Source: Ananas comosus (lineage: Eukaryota > Streptophyta > Magnoliopsida > Poales > Bromeliaceae). From it: a stretch of DNA of 64,000 bases. Below, one piece after another: positions 22,901 through 35,298 of this stretch; the stretch's first letter is position 1, and each line of letters opens with the position of its first letter. The stretch is from assembly GCF_001540865.1 (NCBI RefSeq), contig NC_033628.1, positions 11,691,249 to 11,755,248 on the forward strand, in the 5' to 3' direction. The notes beneath the pieces were generated by a model. That model saw only the letters and a list, made by a program, of their open reading frames with translations. It ran no database searches and had not been told where the DNA came from. A program made the position numbers and the translations under genes.

Positions 22901-24243
22901 GTTTTTTGTACGGGAACAGCTGTTGTTGTATCACCTGTGGGAATAATCACATATCTTGGAAAAAGGTAAAGCATATGTATTGCACAGATTTGAATGGTTC
23001 TCTTGCTGCTGAATATATGTTAAAAGATCTCGTGATTTCTTGAATTTTCTTCTCAATGGAATTGGGATTTAAATTAGAAGTTACTGTACCTCTGGTCAGA
23101 AACTTGAACTTTGTTTTCAAGTAATCTATATATCCTGATAGTTCCATAATGTGCTGTTAAACTAGTTGCTAGTCCTAAGTATAATTATCGAGGCAATCAT
23201 CCCTTTTTTTTTTTGGTAGACTCAAAATTGATGTTTTTTATTAACAATCCTTTGTTTTCATGAAAGTTGTGGTCGAAAAGGATCTTTTCGTGGCCATTCC
23301 CAAGTTATAGAAGGGATTAAACCGTGCAGAAAAACCTAATGATTTTTTACTCCAACTTATGTTTTAGGAATTTTTTCAGAGAGTAAACAAGATCTTCTAT
23401 TGCCATGTGGTCTAGCAATTTTTATCACATGCCTTTCACCTTCTGAATTTCCTCAATCATGAATTTGTCATCTTTTTTTTTTTCGTAATTTTTTTTGTTT
23501 ACTTGTACTAGTTATTTTCTGAATTTTTGCAGAAATCCCCTTTGTACACTGTTCTGTTGTCTTGAACCATCGATGTGGATTTGAAGATTACCTCTTTTCC
23601 ATTTAACCTGCATATCTTCATCATCTCTTTGTAGTTTTTTATTGTTCTCTTGTGGACTTCAATAGCCTTCTAGTGTTCTCTCTGTCATTTTCTCTGTCCT
23701 TCATGGTTCCTTTTTCACCCCTTCTATGAAATTTTCCTCTCCTAAGCTTTGTTTAGTTTGCTAGTATCTTGATTGTTCATTAAATTCTTTGCTTGTGGAA
23801 TGATTCTATAGTTTGGAAAATAGTTGTTCAGTTATGATCCGGACAGAATTAAGGTGAAAATTATCATTTCAAGGTGTGTATATGAAAGTGGTTCTAAATG
23901 CAGCGTACCTGTCTGACAAAATGATAGTACGATAGAGGTGCACTATAATCTGATTACTCTCGCGTAATACATGCATCTTATATTTGATTCGTTTCATGCA
24001 ACTTATCTGCCCTGTTATTGTTACATTGAATTAAGCACAAGGAACTAGATGGTCGCGTTGGATGTTTTGAAGATTTGTAACTTCTATTGGAAGATCTTTT
24101 TTTTTTCTGACTTGTATCTGTGCAGGATGGATTATGGGAACCAAGGAGTTGGTGTTGTGGCTCAACAACTCTATTCTTCACTTACTAGTCTCCAGATGGG
24201 TCTTGTGGAGGACACAATGGGGTGGACACTGAAATTAAATTAG
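16928..24243 (+). CDS. BCAT: Branched-chain amino-acid aminotransferase, chloroplastic
   Basis: Ten exons: 16928-17074, 18605-18690, 19452-19626, 20055-20231, 20317-20448, 20647-20745, 21359-21475, 22392-22487, 22853-22965 and 24126-24243, giving 419 residues. All phases close. The first 70-80 residues are Ser/Pro/Arg-rich, consistent with a plastid transit peptide. The mature part starts near [20 protein letters not shown]. Class IV PLP aminotransferase signatures follow: [40 protein letters not shown]-like [10 protein letters not shown], the PLP-binding lysine Lys265 in [21 protein letters not shown] and [16 protein letters not shown]. It exchanges amino groups between Leu/Ile/Val and 2-oxoglutarate, the last step of plastid branched-chain amino-acid synthesis. 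A possible AATAAA signal is at 24266-24271. Exon 2 is the least conserved, lying in the transit-peptide region, so its borders are the least certain. Confidence 0.96.
18957..18980. repeat. (GT)n(AT)n compound microsatellite in BCAT intron
   Basis: A GTGTGT run is followed by ATATAT within intron 2 of the BCAT gene. Confidence 0.8.
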
Positions 24244-25438
24244 GAGTTGTAGTAATTTTGCTTAAAATAAAAAAGTAAAAAAGTTGTCTTGCCGACATTA
24301 TTTACTTCGTAGTAACTTTTATCTTGTGAATATGTGTATATATGTTGCTTCAAAGTAATGTGGGTGCTCTTTAAGTTTTAGTTAGTTTTGTTTTCATGTC
24401 TAAAATGCATTATATACTGTGTATTTTGAATAGGTACTTTACGACATATTTCATCTCATGCAAACAATCGAAGGCCAGAGGGTTGACTTGGTTAGTTCAA
24501 GATGACCATGCATATGATCATTGTGTAAAGAGGGAATATTGTAAATATCTGTGCATTTTGAAATGAAACATGGCCATTTATATAATCTTTTTTCCTTAGC
24601 AAACCAAGAGTTTTAAGTGGATTCTTTGCCTTTTTATTTTACCTCCAGGGCACTGGATTTTGAATCTCTAACCTGGTTGATTCTTTGGAAATATTTGTTG
24701 ACATATTATTTTGGGTTCGTATTTCCAAGAAGTTAGCTTCTTCAGCCCCGAAATCTTATCCTTGGAACAGAGTGAGTGAACTTATTTGATGACTTTTACC
24801 CCCCAAGAATCGTGGATCTCTGGCATTCTTTTTATATTGTACAAAAAATGTATATACAACAGTACAGACCCCACATAAAAAACCGTTGTATCCCTAGCTG
24901 TTTTTCAACTAAGCTCACATTTTGGGCCTTCGATCAAATTTGAGTTGAAGTTCCATGACTCGAATTTGATCCTTTGCATTTACACGCTCTTAAGCAACTG
25001 GAAGATGTACAAAACATGCAGTTCTACTTTCATGTTTTACTCTTTCTGGAACTTTGACATCACATGTTTTAATTCTGATATACTATTTGTTTGGTAATTT
25101 CCTGTATTTCTGAGGTCAGGTTGGGTCCAAACTATACTAGATGTGGTACGAGCTTCAAATTTGAGCACACAGAGCTACGAGCCTACGGCATTATATGAAT
25201 AGCAGAATCAACGGATCGATGAATTTCCCAGCAAGTTGATGAGCGGTCTCGATGCTTCGAATGCCATCAAGTTTAAAATCCGAAGGCTAATTTCGTAATT
25301 ACGACCAGAAAATTTCAAATTCCGCGTCTATATATATCCGCGCACCGTTTACCCTTTCCCCGCCTCGCGGAATCCAAATCTCCGCTTCTCGACCCTTCTC
25401 TCTCCCGGTCCCCTGCGATCGCTCTAGGGATCCCCGAA

Positions 25439-25476
<38 letters not shown>

Positions 25477-25525
25477 GAAACCTCGAGGCGTTCTACGGAG
25501 ATCCCGATCCCTTTCTCCGGATCTG
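24244..25525. other. BCAT 3' flank and PAIR1/PRD3 promoter
   Basis: No gene was recognised in this tandem intergenic stretch. The last 200 bp are GC-rich with a TATATATA at about 25330-25337 and a CT-repeat leader, and probably form the promoter and 5' UTR of the meiotic gene downstream. Confidence 0.6.
25440..25473. repeat. (TC)n microsatellite in PAIR1/PRD3 5' leader
   Basis: About 16 TC units lie some 50 bp upstream of the start codon, on the sense strand. Confidence 0.9.
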
Positions 25526-28500
25526 ATGAAGCTAAGGATCAACAAGGCGTGCGATCTCAGCTCCATCTCCGTCCTTCCTCCGAGGTTCGAATACCTTCCC
25601 CTTCTCCCGATGTCTCCGATCTCCGATCTCTCGTTCGTTGTTCATTCGTGCTTTGATTTGTGTAGGAGGACAGGTGGTTCGGGAGCCGATGCAGCGAGCT
25701 TGGGGAGGAGCCAGGCGTCGCAGCCCCGATCGCAGTCGCAGCAGTCGTTCTCGCAAGGGGCTTCGCTGTCGCAGCTCTCTCAGACTTCACTCGAGGAGAA
25801 TCTGATGAGCGATCAGGTAAGCTAGCTTCGATTTCTCTCCTCCAATGTTTATCTGGTATGACTGAAGTAGTGAATTACTCATCTGACTTTGAGATAAGCT
25901 GGATCAAGTGATCTGCTGATGATACGTTGAAACTGATGGAGGATTCTGTTTTCTCCTTTGATTTGATTTCGTATTGGCTCAGATAGTAATTTTTCCATTA
26001 TTGTAAATGTTGATTTGTTATTTCCTTCTGTTTTTTATGGGATAATCATGGAAGATGACGCCTGAATCTATGAGAGAAACTAATTAGCTATTCTAAGCTG
26101 TTGTTAACTTAAGAAGTTTAGTAGGAATTGCAAATGCACTTTCTATTTATACATGCCGTTGTAGGTGATTAACTGTGGAGAAACTTTGTCAGATCAAATC
26201 ATAATGCAGTTTCATCTTTAGGAATGAGGAAAGCTACCTATCTAACATACGAGCTGATTGATGTTGCGTTATTTGTATTTAGCATCTAATTCTCTAATTA
26301 TATCTCCTAGATATTCTCATTGTTTTTTGTACATGTCTATTTTCTTTGTGTCTGGATAGAGATTTTTCTCGCACGATAATTCTTCAAAGAGGAGTTCATT
26401 GGCCCCTGGTACGTCAACACGAGAAGAATCTCAACTGCAGTTGTCAAGAGCATCCAACAGTGTTTTGCACCGATGGAATCCAACCACAGTTTCAGATAGT
26501 CGATGTGAGTTTTAAGGAATTACGGTTGATACAAAGAGTTGTTGTATTCACATGATTGTAGGTGCATCTCGGAGAAATATTATTGCAACTTTGTACGTCA
26601 CTTGTAACTCCTGAACAGATCAGGTTAGCGAAGAACTTGAGCACAGATTTCGACTGATGGAAAGCTCAATAAATAGGATGTGCATGATACTAGACTCAGT
26701 TCAGAATGATGTCATGCAACTAAACAGAGCCATGAAGGAAGTATCACTAGAAAGTGAGTATCAGACTTACTGTTTTAGATTCTAAAAGAGGATGAAATAT
26801 CAACTTCTGCCTGTTTTTAACCATCCAGACTGGAAGAAATGCTGTCTCCTCCAAGTTATGAATATAAATTATCATAGCCAATAGTGGAGTTCTAGGTTGT
26901 AGATATGGCTGATTTTCTGCATTTGATGTTATTTATGTTCAGCGGAAGGGATACGGCAAAAGATGCTTCTCTTGGACAATTCAATGCAGCAAATTGTAAG
27001 AACCAGATATTGAGCACATGCTGTTTCTGTCCTGAACTTCCTATGTATCACAAACATAAGATATCGGATGTAACAAAGCTTGAAATGTGACGACAGCTCA
27101 AGGGAGAAGATGATATCAAATCTTTCCTCGAAGGAAGACTAAAAAGCCTGCCTGATCAATTGATGAAAAACTCTAATTTGAACAAACTGAATGAGATATA
27201 CTCAACAGTTTCAGCCTTGCCGGAGCAGTTCGAAGCTCGTTTATTGAAACTACAGAATGACATATGCAGGGTCTTCACCAGGGAGATGGAGGTAGACATT
27301 TGCAATATGTTTTATTCAATCAGCATAATTCTATTTCATCCAACCAAATACAATTTTGTTCAACTCACTTTGAAGAATTAGCTTTATATGTTAGATATTC
27401 CTCTCTCCTGCAGTTATTGTTAGAGGCTGACGCATCGTACCGGGAAATTTCATTGTGTTGTTTCCCTCTTTATTCCATTTTTTGGGTAGTCTTTGAAATT
27501 TAGTCTCACAACTTTCATATGTTCTTTGTGCTCTTCTACTCTGGTAACCTTCCATCTAAACATGAAAAAGGGTGCTTTGTTTGTTATGCTTCGTTAGATA
27601 TCAATTAGAGATTCATGTACCATGTCACATAACTGGCATCTTCTTGTAATATGCTCTCTTGTGTTGCACTCCTTTTGCCCTTAACCAATCAGCTAACTGA
27701 TCATTTTTGCCCTCTTAGCTCAAAACAGGCCTTTTCACCTCAATGAATGCATGATCTTAGCTAATAATAGTTTCTCAAAAAAAAAAAATTTCTAGAACTG
27801 GAGGTAATCAAAATGGCTCCCAGTACTGAAGTCTGCTAAAGCATCTGGCATGATTGCTATGCGATGCAGGTAATGGCAGGTGCTGTCAAATCTTTCAACA
27901 ATAAGCATGCAGTTTTGATCCGGTCACCTGCGGTACATGATTAAGAGAATTAAACATACCAAGTAATGATGCATCTAGCTTCTTTCCTTGCACTCATTTT
28001 CTTTGTTTGCAGAATAATATTTCTACCAGCACTAAACAAGTTCTGAAGAGCCAGATACCAGTAACAAAAGTGTAACCTTTCTGACATCCTCTATATCTTT
28101 TATTGCCTTTTTTATTGCAATGAACTATAATGTACAATTGAGTATCAGGACTGGGACGATCTCCAGCAAAATGTAATGTTGGAGTTTAGTGGCGTACATC
28201 CCCAATTTTTAGCTTACAAATCATCTGAAGAGGTGACATGTTGCAGTCTTATATTTCTATAGGAGATAACTGCAAGTGCATCTTGAAATGCAAAGTAGGC
28301 TATTATGGGGATTTCGAGTATAATTTTGGTTGAATCAGTAGATAAGATACAATGGTAAATTGCAGAAGGCTGGTCTTGTATACTATTAGACATTTTCTGT
28401 TAACTATTCTGGTCTTGTTTTACCTTCCCTATTGTTATCATGTTTGTAAATTTTCACTACTATCTCATCTTATTTTGATTGTTCTGCTAGTGCGGCGACA

Positions 28501-29014
28501 CATTTGATTACCAACAAACGAAGTATTCCATTTCCAATCGTAGAGGAAGAGACGAAAATACTTGAACCAAAATTCGCTGGTTCTAGTCATATGGCAGCTC
28601 TCAACAGGGAGGGAAGACCTTTCAGGACAAAGGTTACTTCAGATTTATGCTGATTTTAGATGAAGGGAAAAATTTCATATGCTTCGGAGCTACTAATTAT
28701 GAAAATTCTCTTTATAAGAGTCCATGCACTCCCTCTTTACTATCTGTAGGCCGACGGGGGCAGTGATGATGCTTGTCTTAACATGCTCTAATCGTGCTCA
28801 TGAATGAATGGTGATGCAGGAGCAAGATAACAGAGTAATCATTGACTCAGATGACGACAGCAATGGAAGTTCTTCCTGCCTAATTGTTAAAAAGGAAAAA
28901 GGTGAGTATAAATAGTTATTTCTTATCATTTTACACTTGGATAAAGTGAAAGTTGCAAACTTTCTATATAGAAGAAAATATTTCCAGGTTCAGAGAAGTG
29001 CAATATTATTTTTC

Positions 29015-29062
<48 letters not shown>

Positions 29063-29572
29063 GAATCATGAGGCTAGTACCTTCGGTAGCTTGTAAGTAA
29101 ATTTGAGAGTTTACAGTACGAACCCTCTCTGGTACCTAGATATATCTCTTGTGAACTGATCATTTTTGTTTATCATCTTTATTTTAGCTCAGATATTAGA
29201 CTACCCGAATTAGCCATTTACTGTGCAATTAGCAATCTGCTTTGTGCTGTCTGTTTCTTGTCAGGATGGCTCGCTGAAATTAGATAAAAATAATCTTTTT
29301 GTATCGATACAATCAGTTTGTGTACTACAAGATTATTTGGCATTCAAGAAACTTCTCGTAATTATGCCGGGAAATGGCTTTTCTTGTCCTGAGGGACACG
29401 ATCAAGCAGTTAAAAGTTTTAGCATTGTTTCCTTGTGTACTGTTTCTGTACCACAGCTCAGATGGAGACCTGCTGGATGAAGGAAGCTAGCGAAGAGAGT
29501 TTACGAATTCTAAGAAAGGCAAGAAAGAGAAAGAGACGACAAATGAATTCATTTAATCTGTCTAAGGTATGA
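25526..29572 (+). CDS. PAIR1: PAIR1/PRD3 homologue (meiotic recombination initiation, coiled-coil protein)
   Basis: Eleven exons: 25526-25584, 25666-25816, 26360-26504, 26619-26753, 26943-26995, 27097-27291, 27870-27932, 28013-28071, 28491-28632, 28820-28901 and 29457-29572. Phases close to 399 residues. The N-terminus MKLRINKACDLSSISVLPPR plus the Gln/Ser repeats (SQASQPRSQSQQSFSQG) match rice PAIR1. Further matches are the HRWNPTT box, the coiled coil DSVQNDVMQLNRAMKE, the VFTREME box, the acidic RVIIDSDDDSNG box and the basic C-terminus RILRKARKRKRRQ, a probable NLS. PAIR1 and Arabidopsis PRD3 are needed for meiotic double-strand breaks and homologue pairing in the nucleus. At 399 residues it is shorter than rice PAIR1 (about 490) and PRD3 (about 450), mainly in the middle. 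Exon 8 uses the second of two overlapping GT donors, the only one keeping the frame. The final exon could alternatively splice at AAG|GTATGA instead of ending at TGA. Confidence 0.91.
29011..29057. repeat. (CT)n microsatellite in last PAIR1/PRD3 intron
   Basis: A long CT run, interrupted once near its start, lies inside the final intron (28902-29456). Confidence 0.9.
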
Positions 29573-30504
29573 TTCCTAACAAGATCTTACTGATTAAATG
29601 TCATCTCATATTTGGTGTTCCTTCCCGTCTTTTGTTCATTTTAGAACCGAAGATCTCCATTTCAGAAACTCGCTATTGTATATTGTTACGGCTTCTACAA
29701 TTTGTTGTATAGAAGCATACTATTCTTTTCAGCTGATCTAGTCATTTAAATTTCTGATACACCAAATGAGCAGCCCTTGATTTCTATTTAACGTCATTGT
29801 TCAATACTTGCCCCACTTTACTGCTGATTAGTTTTTGTTGGACAAAACTTCAAAAGTGCCAGTTAGTCCCTAAAACTTTTCACTAAAGCAACTTTTTCAT
29901 ATATTCCAAATTTGTCCCTGATAGGTAAAATAGTTTTTTGAACTTTGTTTGGAACTTTTATGCCTTTTACAACCAGGGGTGAAATTGCAATGTATGAGAA
30001 AGTTCCGTATTGATTTGGGCAAAGTTCCGGATCTATAGTCACAAACTAGGGATTTTATAGAGACTATCCTCACACTAAAATGAGAAAGTCTCTTATGTGG
30101 CGGTCACACTGCGCCATCTATGTTCCTACCAATCAAATCTCCTCCCTTTGTGAGAGAAGAGTAAAACAAAAATATTTTTCTAAAAATCATAATAGAATAG
30201 GTGAACTTTATAAGCCAAATGTGAACGCCATTTATACCATGTCATTTATGTACATCTTACACTATGTATTTTTAAGGATCATTGTTCTTTTTGTCACATT
30301 AATTTTTTTTTTTTATTAAAACTCGTAAAATGAGAGATTTGAGATCTGCGCTCTCCTTCTCGAGTGTATAAGTAGAATTTTCCTCTACAATATGCACAAT
30401 TCAAACTTCTGATCAGAAAGTTATAAATAATCACCAAAACTTCCATTCTCCCTCGGATGCCCTTAAAGAAAAGTGGTAAACTGCTAGTTATGGTCCATTT
30501 AGGA

Positions 30505-30670
30505 TCAGTTTGGAATTTGGGCCCACCAATTGCAGAGCCTCGGCCCATTTAGTTGCCGTTTCGAATTTGGCCCACACCAGCTTCAGAGTCGCTGTATTCG
30601 GCCCCTCCTCAGCGCGGCAACAACCAATCCATTCCACCAACCGCAATTCCCTCCACGTACAAAGGTACGC
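30505..30670 (+). promoter_or_regulatory. Promoter-like island with three GGCCCA (site II) elements
   Basis: GGCCCA occurs near 30520, 30542 and 30569, within an imperfect tandem repeat of about 50 bp beginning GTTTGGAATTTGG / GTTTCGAATTTGG. A CCAAT box follows at about 30623 and a strong splice-donor-like AAAG|GTACGC at 30661-30669. No downstream gene was recognised. The role is inferred from motifs only. Confidence 0.35.
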
Positions 30671-32195
30671 AACTCCTATAATTGTTCTTTTTCTTCGCAA
30701 GATCTACGCAGTTCTTAGTTTACTAATTACATTATTGCTGTGCTTTTCTAGTTACATGGTGCTTCTTTGTAATGTATTGCGCACTTCTCATTTCTCTCAT
30801 GCCTAGCAAGAAAAAAAATGCTGATCAAGTGCACTCGTTTTAATATTTTAGAGAAACTTTGAAACTTTTCGTCTCTAAAATTCAAAATAGAGATGTTGAC
30901 CGCCACTAGAAACCGTCGCGCATACACTTCTCCAAATGTGGTTCTCCAACATCGTTTCATAGTATCGGGATAAGGAAATCTCTAAAAAGAACTTGAGTTA
31001 GTACAATGTGAAGTAGATGCTTTAGAAAAAGAGCGAAAAAAAAGAAAAAAAAAAAAAGAATGATTTTGGGTGGCCAAAACAACCTCCTTTACCATTGCAT
31101 CTGCAATGGGATGACCGAAAGGTGACATTTCCATTCAGACAAAGGCGTGTGCGTTGGACGAGCATCCATGGGAAAAACCTGCTGCCAAAAAGCAAAAGTG
31201 CCCAGCCGGCCACTTTACCCCCAAGTGGTCCTAAAGAAAAGAAAGCTCCTTCCACCCATTACTTAAGGAGATATTTGCCTGTACCTATTCCTCGTCCGCC
31301 ACGCCATCTGTGGACCTGCGCTATCGAATCCTCTTCTATCTCTTCTCTACTTTCAATCCCTACCCATTTTATCGACTGTATCTAATACAGTTGCATAACA
31401 TCTTGATTTGATATCAAATATTTTGCGTTCAAAGTCTAATTACTTTATATTTTTGTGAGTTTATTTTATTAAAAAAAATGAACAAAACATGCAACTTGCT
31501 ATCTTTCTCTCAAAAATTTTCTAGGCATGAGCCAGTAAAGCACATAGCCGACTATGTGGACTAAGTTTTCTAGATTTAGATATGGCTAAGTAGGACATTA
31601 GAAGTTAGGCCTCTTTAGTACTAGACCAAGAGCTTTTTGTTCCTTTTTCAGCCGTCCACTTCACTCCTATCATATTACTGCAAACAAAAGGGGAAGAAAA
31701 GCTAGAGTGGCGCATCCACCATAAGGAGATAAGAAATTGCGAGGTAGGAACACTAACATCTTAACCACTTTTACGCGTGGCTTAGTCCAGTTTCCATCAC
31801 CTCTGTTTTTTAATCTAAATAAAAAATGGGGATGGCTACACCTTTGTCTCATGTACTCTCACTTTGCCTTCGAAATGGGATTCCTCCCCAGGTCATTATG
31901 TTTGGTGTGACCTTTATAAACGTAAGCAATTATCATTACAACGTAGCTAATCCCTATCACTCTATTACTAATATAGTTATATGGCTCGTCTTGGTAGGCG
32001 ATGGGTGAGCTTTCTCTTTGTTAGTAGAGCCTTGAAAAGGATCGGAATCAATTTTTTGTCACGCCCACTGCGTGAGGTATCAATGGCCTCTGCCGACGAT
32101 TTTCGCCTTAGGCGGGTTTACATCGATTTGATTCGCCCCTTAATTTTCAATCAAGTACTCTAGTCTATAAATTTTTTATATTTAGCATTTTTTTA

Positions 32196-32592
32196 GGGTT
32201 AATTTCATACAGGTCCCTATAAATATAGTAAATAACAAATATATCCCTACAAAATTTAATTTTCATATGTTGTTTCTGCAAAAGTTTTAATGTTTTTAAA
32301 TATGTCCTTCTAGTTTGTTACCGTTAGATAACCGTTTATATTTTCAATTTAGCAAGCAAAAATGTGTTCTTCTAAAAATCATAACAGTATAATATAAGAT
32401 GGATAAAAATATCAAAAACTAAACAAGATTAAGTATTTAACTTATGATTAAATAAAATTTTCTAACGGATTTTAACGGCAAGGATATATTTGAAAATATC
32501 AGGACTTTTGCAGAGACAATATATAAAAGTTAAATTTTGTAGAGATTTATTTATCATTCACTATATTTGCAGGAATCTGTACTAAATTAACC
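32196..32592. mobile_element. MITE-like inverted-repeat element
   Basis: The left end (GGGTTAATTTCATACAGGTCCCTATAAATATAGT) and the reverse complement of the right end (GGTTAATTTAGTACAGATTCCTGCAAATATAGT) match over roughly 100 bp with mismatches, so the 397-bp segment can fold back on itself. No clean target-site duplication was found. Confidence 0.7.
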
Positions 32593-33073
32593 TCTCTTTT
32601 TTTTCACTTTTGGGAAGTTGCAATGCCCAAGATAGTAGAGGAATTATCCACACATTTTACACAAAAGATAACAAACTCGCAGTCCCAGGTGGTTTGCAAA
32701 GACACTTTTCCCCCTTTACATTTTGACACGCACTTCACATCATTTTGGAGTCCACAGCGTAAGCCACAATAAATTTCTCCACATGGAGAGAGCCACAGCA
32801 ATATCTTTTCTATTGGGTGCAATCGTGAGATCCAAACAACGTAGATTCCATGCCCCCAACCGAGGCCATGATGGATGGTCACCAGATGTTTTGGTCTCAA
32901 AATATGATGCTTCCCATTAGTTAGTTTCTTTATGTTATGAGTGTAAATGTTTGGAATCGTACGTATATATTTATATCTCCTCTTTTCCTTTTTCTTTTCT
33001 TTTTTTCTTTTTGTTTGTTTTCAGTTTGGTTTTTTCTGATTAACACGATGCAAAATTAATTAAGGGTAGAATT

Positions 33074-33884
33074 TAGAGATGCAAACATGGCGAATTTGGA
33101 GGCGGGAGGGTGCCTCACCTTTGGCACTATTTTTTATAAGTGTGCCAAGATAAATTCGAGGCGGGTTAATTATCATTCTATTGTATGCTCAATACCACTT
33201 CATTCAGGGACCGTTTGGTTGCATATAGTTGCAACTGCATTACAGTTGTAAGTGCATATAAATATAAATTTCGTGTTTGGTTTGATATATTTAACCCAAT
33301 TACTGTAGTAGGAACTGCAGGAGGAGGCCGAACTGCAGCAGTTCGAACTATGTTCAAATTGGCCGCAGTTCCAACTACAGCAGTTGAAGAAAGTAATTTT
33401 AAATAAAAGATATGCTTATCTTCTTACTATTTTTTAAATAAAAAATATTTTTCTTTTTTACATTAGAGGTAATCACACCATCATATATATAAAATAATAA
33501 AATTTAAAAAATTACTTCTCAACTGCATGTAACCAAACAAATTATTTATACTTGCAGTACTTTCTACTATATTCAATCAAACAAGATTTATGTAGTTATA
33601 ACTGTTGTATTTTCAACTACATGTATCTCTAACTATATTATATTTATAATTACATCTGACCAAACGGCCCCTCAAACAAGTTGGGACGAGAGCGGAATTT
33701 TTATGGATCGAGGCAAACTAAGAATAAAAAAGAATTTTTTAGCCTTCTGCTCTATTTTTTTAATAAATCAGGGCAAATTTAGGATAGATTATATTTTTAT
33801 TTTAAATTTTTGATTCCTACTTGCTAGTCCATTTTCGATGGATTGGACAGAAGTTTCATCAATTCTAATTCATTTGCATCTCTA
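33074..33884. mobile_element. hAT-type non-autonomous element (outer, interrupted)
   Basis: Terminal inverted repeats TAGAGATGCAAA / TTTGCATCTCTA are flanked by the 8-bp duplications GTAGAATT (33066-33073) and GTAGAATC (33885-33892), matching at 7 of 8 bases. An 8-bp TSD is characteristic of hAT transposons. The interior has no transposase and is split by a second element at 33205-33673. Confidence 0.75.
33205..33673. mobile_element. Inner MITE with GGGNCCGTTTGGT termini, nested in the hAT-type element
   Basis: The ends CAGGGACCGTTTGGTTGCA and, on the other strand, GAGGGGCCGTTTGGTCAGA form inverted repeats of a kind common in monocot hAT-like MITEs. The interior contains several GCAGTT/AACTGC inverted motifs. 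No clean TSD was identified. Confidence 0.65.
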
Positions 33885-34327
33885 GTAGAATCTTACAAGG
33901 ACATTTATAGCAATTTTAAAGTCAAAAACAGTTAAAGGAATTTGTTTTCTTTGTTTTTGTAAAAAAGAAAGAAAGAATGAAGCGGTGAATTGAGGGAATA
34001 GAAAAGGAATATGCTACCTATATATTTTACGCTCTTAAATTCAAGGATAGGTACAAATTTTTTTAAAAAAGTTTTAATAATAAAAGTAAAATTGATAAGA
34101 CAAGTGGATTAATATAGGCTGTAAGAAGGATGTAAGTGTAAATTTCAGGATAAAATGTTTAGAGCTAAAACTTCAGTTCTTTTACAAATTGGTGCTTGAA
34201 TTTTTAATTTTGACAACTAAATTATTTGATTTTTGTAAGATAGTTTAATAGATTCCTCTTCTCAATTGAAATTATAATTTTCACAACTATTTTGATCGAT
34301 CTTGTGCATATAAGTTAATAAAGCTTC

Positions 34328-34387
34328 GAAACACAAACACACACACACACACACCACACACACATATGTGTGTGTGTGTGTGTGTAT
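34328..34387. repeat. (CA)n-ATATG-(TG)n palindromic microsatellite
   Basis: A CA run is followed by ATATG and a TG run, making a self-complementary hairpin of about 25 bp per arm with a single-base interruption (ACACC) on the left arm. Confidence 0.85.
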
Positions 34388-35298
34388 TTTATATTCTAAG
34401 ATATAAAAAAAAACTCAAAGTTAGGTTCACCTTATTCTTCAATTTTTATACTTAATTATTAAAATTAAAAAAATAATAATAATAAATTTTTTTATAGTTT
34501 GAAGTTTTACAAAATTATTTACATGACATACGATCAAAATAATTATATAATTAGTGCAAGAATTTAAGTGGCGTGGTCATACTAGAAACTTGCTGACATC
34601 ATACTGCACGGTGAGTATCGGACCATGTCGATGTGTGTCAGTCATAAAAAATATATGTGTGCCGATACGTAATAGCATGAAATATTTATTTTCTTTACAG
34701 CAAAATATGTTGATTATTTGTTATACATTTTTATCAATTTTTTTAAACTTTATTGAGAAAATTACTTATTAATTTTAAAAACAGAGGGTTTTGAATTGTG
34801 CTATTGGTACAGGAGCTGTATTGTGTTTATATCTTGTCGGCATGATACTACACGGTGAATACAGCCCGTCCCAATGGGCACTTTAATTCTTGAATTAGCG
34901 ATTATAGTTGAAGAGAATAGTCTATTAAACTATTTAATAAAATTTAAAGAATTTAATTACCAAAACTACAACCTCATACTCCTATTTGAAAAAAAAAAAA
35001 AGAAAAAAAAAGAAAAAAAAAGAAGCTAATATTTAGAGAGTCTCTGTACATTTTTTTTCCCCCAAGCTTTTACACCAATCTAATATTGGGTGTACGAGCT
35101 CAATGGAAGATGCAGTAATGGTCTTATTTATCTTGCTTCAACTTTTTTTTTTTTTGTACGTCCTATCGTGATTGTACTGCATGAACAGTTGGAAATACCA
35201 AACTGACGCATTATTACTATTTAACAAAAGCAACGTACCATGAGTTATTATTATCTCATTAATTGAAACATCTACGAATCATCAAGCCCCTGAAACTT

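Larger units (their letters stand above)
29573..33060. other. Gene-poor region with repeats
   Basis: Only short ORFs without recognisable domains occur here. It contains a promoter-like GC-rich patch at 30500-30670, a further less AT-rich stretch at 31060-31380 with no recognised gene, and an inverted-repeat element at 32196-32592. Confidence 0.55.

Noticed and set aside
29838..30070. Possible further MITE (TTAGTCCCTAAAACTTTTCAC...)
   Set aside because: The left end resembles MITE termini, but no convincing inverted partner or target duplication could be placed.
30080..30319. 79-residue plus-strand ORF after PAIR1/PRD3
   Set aside because: Biased hydrophobic translation of AT-rich DNA with no family resemblance.
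31095..31385. 96-residue plus-strand ORF in the gene-poor region
   Set aside because: No recognisable domain, no clear splice partners and no codon pattern to support it. Left as unassigned sequence.
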